Part shown: positions 59,210-64,000 of the stretch, one piece after another
Layout: every line of letters begins with the position of its first letter
Position numbering within the stretch: the first letter of the stretch is position 1
NCBI GenBank assembly: GCA_016630955.3
Contig: CM049987.1
Span: 558,001-622,000 of the forward strand
Reading direction: 5' to 3'
DNA: 64,000 nt
DNA from: Didymella arachidicola
Taxonomy: Eukaryota; Ascomycota; Dothideomycetes; Pleosporales; Didymellaceae
Notes under the pieces: model-generated
What the model was told of the DNA's origin: nothing
The model's database searches: none
The model's input: only the letters and a program-made list of their open reading frames with translations
Position numbers and translations under genes: made by a program

Positions 59210-60055
59210 TCAGTTCTTCTTCTTCAAAGCTCCCCCGTCCACCGTGATGTCCTGTCCGGTAACGAAGCCAGCCTCAATCAGCCACAGACACGCATCGATT
59301 ACATCTTTGGGCCTTCCAGCTCGGTTCGTAGGATGATCGCTGACGTCCTTTTCGCCGATCTGCTCTTCCCAGTTCGTCCCCGCCTCGTCGCCTTCCTTGC
59401 ACTCGTGCGCGACCTTGATCCTACCGGGCGCCACCAAGTTGACACGGATACCGAGAGCACCAAGACTGATAGCCATCGAGTGCATCAGACCCAACAGGCC
59501 CGACTTGCTCGACGCGTATCCCTCCTGGTTCTCATCAGACTGATGTGCGCGGAAACTGCCAATGTGGATGATACATGGTCCGGCGCCCTGCTCCTTGTGT
59601 GCACCCTCCTCACGGTCATGAGCGCGCGCCTTCATGTACGGGATGCAAGCCTGGCTCATAGCAAACGGAGCGCTCAAATTCGTCTCAATGTAAGCCTGCC
59701 ATTCGCTCCAGGTACTCTTGTCTTCCATGGTCTTGCCATCCTTCCACTGCGGGCTGGCTATGCCGCCGTTGTTGATGAGCACGTCGATGCGGCTGTCGAA
59801 GAAGTTCTCAGCTGCTGCAGCGACCTGCTTGCGGACGTCTTCTACATCTCGCAGATTGCAGATCGCGGACTCGACTTTCTTTTCTTCGTAGTATTTCTTC
59901 AAGTGTACTTTGGTCGTGTGAGTGAGCTCTGCTTCGTCAATGTCCAGGATGAAGACGTGGTGTCCGGCTTCGAGAAACATGCGAGACATGGCACGCCCAA
60001 TGCCGCGGGCGCCGCCGCTCACAATGATGTTCTTTGGTGGTGCTTGGAATGCCAT
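59210..60055 (-). CDS. Short-chain dehydrogenase/reductase
   Basis: Intronless, 281 aa, classical SDR. The nucleotide motif SGGARGIG is at residues 13-20 (T-G-x-x-x-G-I-G type, first residue Ser). LDIDEAE at the end of the second strand has an aspartate where NAD-preferring members do, so NAD(H) is more likely than NADP(H). NNGG replaces the common NNAG, the catalytic serine is in HIGSF, and Y-x-x-x-K is in GYASSKSG. The C-terminus TGQDITVDGGALKKKN is typical. Between the NNGG motif and the serine is an insert with many charged residues (ARAHDREEGAHKEQG). Substrate unknown; related enzymes reduce sugars, 3-oxoacyl groups or secondary alcohols. Convergent with the Zn2Cys6 gene, 217 bp apart. 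Confidence 0.93.
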   Translation of the reverse strand: MAFQAPPKNIIVSGGARGIGRAMSRMFLEAGHHVFILDIDEAELTHTTKVHLKKYYEEKKVESAICNLRDVEDVRKQVAAAAENFFDSRIDVLINNGGIASPQWKDGKTMEDKSTWSEWQAYIETNLSAPFAMSQACIPYMKARAHDREEGAHKEQGAGPCIIHIGSFRAHQSDENQEGYASSKSGLLGLMHSMAISLGALGIRVNLVAPGRIKVAHECKEGDEAGTNWEEQIGEKDVSDHPTNRAGRPKDVIDACLWLIEAGFVTGQDITVDGGALKKKN

Positions 60056-60386
60056 TTCTGTGAATGGATTGTTTTGGAATTGAGAAAGTAAGGGCGAGGA
60101 ATAGATGCCGCGAACTCGTATTTACAGGTGTGCCACCGCGGATTCAGAGGTGCGTAGGCTTGACGTCATGCTCAACACTTTGAGCCATCGCGATAACAGA
60201 ATCTGAGAAACTGCAATCGCTTGACCTCGAGCCTTTGCGTTCTCAAGCACCAACAATCTCGCTCTTCACAAGCCAACGTTGATCGTGGGCCTACGTACCG
60301 TACACGTCCATTCACAGCGCTGAGGCTAGCGCGTCACGCTAGATGTGCCTTGATTGACCTTCGTCCCCGTTCGTTCGTCTCCCACT
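60056..60386. other. Short intergenic, promoter of the SDR
   Basis: 330 bp between the SDR start and the stop of the secreted-protein gene. Nothing recognised. Confidence 0.45.
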
Positions 60387-60882
60387 TTATGCACTCTTCT
60401 CCGGCCATCCCCAAATGTAATTACACCTCACACTTCTCAACTCGTTATCGAACTTGTACTTCGTAAAGTCAGCGATCCCCGGGTTCGTAAACGGTATCAC
60501 TTTGTCGCCTTTACAATTACGACCCCTAGATTGTTTATCAGCACTCTGGTCTTGACACTCTGTAGTCTAGCTCGATGATTTCAAGTTTAGCATCCCTTTA
60601 GATGCTTCTCATCCACCTCAGTGTTTCTTGGTGTACTCACGAATGCAGCGTGCAGAAGGTCCCTTCGTCAGGTCCAGTGCTCGAAATTTTCTTGTCGAAC
60701 GCCGCGGGCATGTTGTAACATTTCCCTGGAGTGACAGCAATGTTTCTGCATGTCCCCGCCCAGTTTGCATCCGTGCAGACATAGATGTTGGTCTTGGGGT
60801 CTGTGCGAGGTGAGAGATCTGACGTTGCGCTCGCGATGGCGGCGAGGGAAAGCATCATGGAGGAGGTGTCTGTGAGTCTCAT
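60387..60882 (-). CDS. Small secreted six-cysteine protein (effector-like)
   Basis: Two exons, 60882-60641 and 60525-60387, with a 115-nt intron (donor GTGAGT, acceptor ATCTAG); 126 aa. A signal peptide covers about residues 1-20 (SMMLSLAAIASATS). The mature part has six cysteines in YVCTDANWAGTC, GKCYN, TFCTLHSG, RNCKG and SVRC. The pattern of aromatic strands (NIYVCTDANWAG, then FDKKISSTGPDEG, then NPGIADFTKYKFDNELRSVRC) recalls beta/gamma-crystallin-like small secreted proteins of ascomycetes. The second exon is not visible as an ORF with its own start, but the splice restores the second half of the cysteine pattern. Role unknown; secretion and disulphides are well supported, host interaction is speculation. 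Confidence 0.8.
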
Positions 60883-63027
60883 GTTGACAGGTCGTGTGAA
60901 GATGGTGAGGAATTGTCAGGGTCCAGTGCGATTTTTGTGGGGAGAAAGGGAGATGAGTGAGGCAAGGGAGGGTTCTGGAAGGGTCACACGGTCTTTATTG
61001 ACGATGTTCATGCGAGCCGAACACCCAGTTACACTTATTGTAATTGGTATTTGCAGATTGTCAGCTATCCATACGCCATGCAGCTTCGTCGAGCCGCCAC
61101 TGCATCGGCTTATAGTGCTGCAGCCACTACGGGCATCACTTAGGCACTCGAACATCGTTCGACCTTTCAGCCAGACACTTCAGCGAAGAAATATACTTGG
61201 CATATTATATCTGTTCTCTTATGGAGCCATTTGAGCTATCTGACCGGTGCACTCGCGCGCGTGCTAGATTAAGTCTCGCTGCCCGCACAATTCACTCAGT
61301 GTCGCTGCACTAATCCGATCTGTCTCCAGCGCTGTTGTCTACAACTCTCGTAGGCCTTCAGATGGCGGCCTTCACTCATTGGTGCTACACGGAAGTTTAT
61401 GGCTCCCCCTCCAGTGAGCATCCTGCTCTCAATCTCAGATGCAGCTCACTACAAGCCCTGTGACTACCATGGCAAAACCTTTGGCATCAGCAGAGGAAGC
61501 GCTGAAGTGAATTCGATAATTACAGGTACACCACCAAAGCAAACGGCAAGAAAAGTGTCTTTGGCCTTGACCTTGTCATATATCCAGAGATCGAACGCAG
61601 TGTAGAGCAGTGGCGTAATGACCCTTGGACTTGGTACCGGAAAGCACGATCGTAGTGCGAGATCGCAAAAGTTGTCAGTTGAAGCCAAATACAAACCCAA
61701 CTTTCCCAAACATCTGAGGTGAATAGACCCTATCTTGGCTTCGACCGCAAGAAAACAGGTACTCTGTTTGGTGTGTTGGTTTGCTGCGGAACTCGGACTT
61801 TTCTACATCGCATGCACGGGTTGACCAAACAAATAGAGTCCCAGCAAAAGCGAACAGGTGAAGGTCCAGTGCCTCAGTTGGCCCGAAACAACGTACCATA
61901 GCGAATCTTGTAGCGCAGTGTACGACTCTAGTCTTCTGCACACAGCGAAACAGAATCACGAGCACCCTCTCAAAACTCACCAATGGTTTCTATCTGCAAG
62001 TACCGGATCTCGGGGCGAACATCAAGGTCGAAGCAAGTGTCGCCGACGAAACCGCGACACTTCGCTTGAAATTCTTCAGTGCCCGCCATGTCTAGCTATC
62101 AGCATCGCCGCTACGGTCGCATAAATTGCTGGAATGCAACCGCATCATATATCTATGCGGGCAGCATGAAGGCCAAAGACGAACTCTGTCGCCTCTGTAG
62201 TCTCTTCTCATCAGTGAGCTAACTATCCAAATCGAATCGAGGGTCTCCAAATTGCCCTATAAGAATTGCTCTCCTCATCGGCGGCTGCATCTTTGTAGCT
62301 CTTCATGGTTTAATTGTTGCGTAACCGTCAGTCTTCGGGACATCTGCCGCGTCGGTGGTACTACTTAATTACTTGGCAGCTGCTTACACGACCATTGTGC
62401 TGGCCGAAGATAGATAAACAGATGTCCAAATACACGTCTTCGTATAATCAGTAAGTGATCTAATATATACAGTAACATATCCTAGCACACTTGCAGGTCG
62501 GTATAGCGATCTTTCGACTCATGCTTACAGTTGTAGATCCCGCGCTTTCCCAAGGACAGAAGTGCGATCTCTAAGAGTCAAGTGACGAGAATAAGACTCG
62601 CATATCTCGGGAGGAAACGTTGGAGGAGTGGCAGAGGCAATACCAGCACATCGGAGCCGTGGCCGGAGATGACGTATACCGTTCGACGTCGAAACCTAAG
62701 CTGAAATCAGATGTAAAGATACAGTAAGCCTTTGCGAAAATTGAAGATTCGTAATACATTGCAATTAAGCGCTAGGAAGGTCGTACGCATGCAATGGTAG
62801 TGCACGACAACACTGCGTGCACATGCAGAGAGAGCGCTGAGTTTGGGAATCAGGCCGTGGCCTTGTTTGTTTGCTGACCAGACACCGGAGAAATCGAATT
62901 CCCAATCATGCACACATGATGAGTGAGTATGAAAGACCCTATAATTCATCGCTCATTGACTCCTAGACCCTGCCCATGCCTTGTCCTTTTGTCTTCGCTT
63001 AAACTTCAACACCTCTTATGGAACTGC
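60883..63027. other. 2.1-kb gene-free interval
   Basis: Contains the promoter of the small secreted protein and the 3' flank of ribosomal protein L17. Short frames on both strands show no family resemblance. No tRNA, snoRNA or repeat could be recognised by eye. Confidence 0.45.
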
Positions 63028-63865
63028 TTACGCAGCGGTGATGGCCTTGCGGACCTCACGGCCACGCTGCCTCGAGTTCAATCGGCGCTCGACGGTCTCG
63101 GCGGACTTCTGGACAACCTCGGCACCCTCGGTGAGGATGAGCTCGATGTGGGAGGGGTTGGACATGTAGGGGTTGATCTGTGCGCTGTTAGGGCTGCAGC
63201 GGGGCGTGCGGAGTGCTGGTACATACGCGACCGTGGGCACGGTAAGTGCGCCTGCGCTGCTTGGGAGCCTGGTTGACCTGGATGTGCTTGACGATCAAGT
63301 TGGCGGTGTCGAGACCCTTGGTGTCGGCGTTGGCCTCAGCGTTCTTGAGGAGACCGAGAAGGATCTCGGCGGACTTGACGGGCCAGCGGGCCTTGGAGAC
63401 ACCGAAAGGCTTGCCTGCAGGAGTCAGCCATTTTCGCCCATGCAAAATTCGTTCCACGCAAGAGCAACGCGGCGCAGATCCCAGTCCAGCAGAATTCCTT
63501 CTCTTACTGTTCTTTCCAGTGTCCTGATTCTGCTCGCACGTCCTTACGTTCGAGATGGAGGGTCACTCACCCTGAGCGGTGCGTCCAGTGGAGCCGGCGT
63601 AGCGCCTCATGGGAACGGCCTCCTTGTGGTCGAGGACATTGCCGAGGTAGGTGAGAGCGCGCTCAAGCTTCCATCCGTTGATGGCCTGAGCGGTCTCGCG
63701 GGTGTTCTTGAAAGAAACACGGAGGTAGGAGCCGCGAGCGCGGGCGCTCTTTGCGTTGTCGAGGGTGGATGCTCCGTAACGAACCTGCGGCAGCAATTAA
63801 TTTCGCATTCGAGAATGGCAGCAGCTCGTCTACGAGCGCTGTGGCGGACGGCGGCGACTCACCAT
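63028..63865 (-). CDS. rpl17: 60S ribosomal protein L17 (uL22)
   Basis: Four exons: 63865-63863, 63784-63571, 63414-63227 and 63177-63028 (introns 78, 156 and 49 nt), 184 aa, the same length as yeast L17. The first exon is the ATG alone, followed at once by GTGAGT, so exon 2 begins VRYGASTLDNAKSARARGSY. Conserved uL22 stretches are RVSFKNTRETAQAINGW, KARWPVKSAEILLGLL, IQVNQAPKQRRRTYRAHGR and the C-terminal NPSHIELILTEGAEVV. It sits at the polypeptide exit tunnel of the large subunit. Introns next to the start codon and at higher density than in neighbouring genes are typical of fungal ribosomal-protein genes. Confidence 0.97.
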
Positions 63866-64000
63866 TTTGGCGGGCGATGAGGTCCTGTGTTGTTAGCGAA
63901 TCTTCAGAGGTTGGAGTAGGCACGATGTTCACCAGAGAATTAGAAGGTGTGTGGGTGTCCGTGCACGCTTCACCATCAGCCAATGACGAGCTTGATCCGA

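Noticed and set aside
61464..61983. Minus-strand frames of 81 and 102 aa
   Set aside because: Hydrophobic stretches but no family resemblance and no convincing splice between them.

Overview
The window looks like a chromosomal segment of a filamentous ascomycete (Pezizomycotina; a Dothideomycete is my best guess, not proven). The reasons are short GT-AG introns of about 46-80 nt, fungal Zn2Cys6 regulators, several MFS transporters, a DIP2-type AMP-binding protein, a 2EXR-type gene, a Fot1/pogo transposon and a small cysteine-rich secreted protein. Gene models were assembled by joining reading frames at splice sites that restore conserved motifs; exon coordinates are in each entry.

Layout. 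1-26.8 kb is mostly housekeeping: the 3' part of a HERP/Usa1-like ubiquitin-domain membrane protein, a ferric reductase, a small low-complexity protein, an ACS-family MFS transporter, a mitochondrial succinyl-CoA:3-ketoacid CoA transferase (SCOT), a Zn2Cys6 regulator, a peroxisome-type acyl-CoA thioesterase II, a 1947-aa DIP2/Cps1-like protein and an unrecognised nuclear-looking protein. 27-49.7 kb is accessory and partly decayed: a cytochrome P450 relic with an acidic repeat tail, a Gfo/Idh/MocA oxidoreductase, a DHA1 MFS transporter, a sugar porter, a frameshifted LDH2/MDH2-type dehydrogenase, a four-TM protein, a sulfotransferase-like protein, a frameshifted 2EXR-type gene and an intact pogo element. 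50-64 kb holds a thaumatin-like protein, an intracellular GH2 beta-mannosidase, a second Zn2Cys6 regulator, an SDR, a six-cysteine secreted protein and ribosomal protein L17 (uL22).

Possible working units (inferred from position only): SCOT with its neighbouring regulator, transporter and thioesterase (short-chain acid or acetoacetate use); the oxidoreductase, two transporters and dehydrogenase at 30-38 kb (sugar or sugar-acid catabolism); and beta-mannosidase with the Zn2Cys6 regulator at 56.5 kb (mannan use). Three genes between 28 and 47 kb carry single frame breaks at simple-sequence runs, so this part is either decaying or has residual indel errors. I found no convincing tRNA, rRNA, CRISPR or wholly new system.
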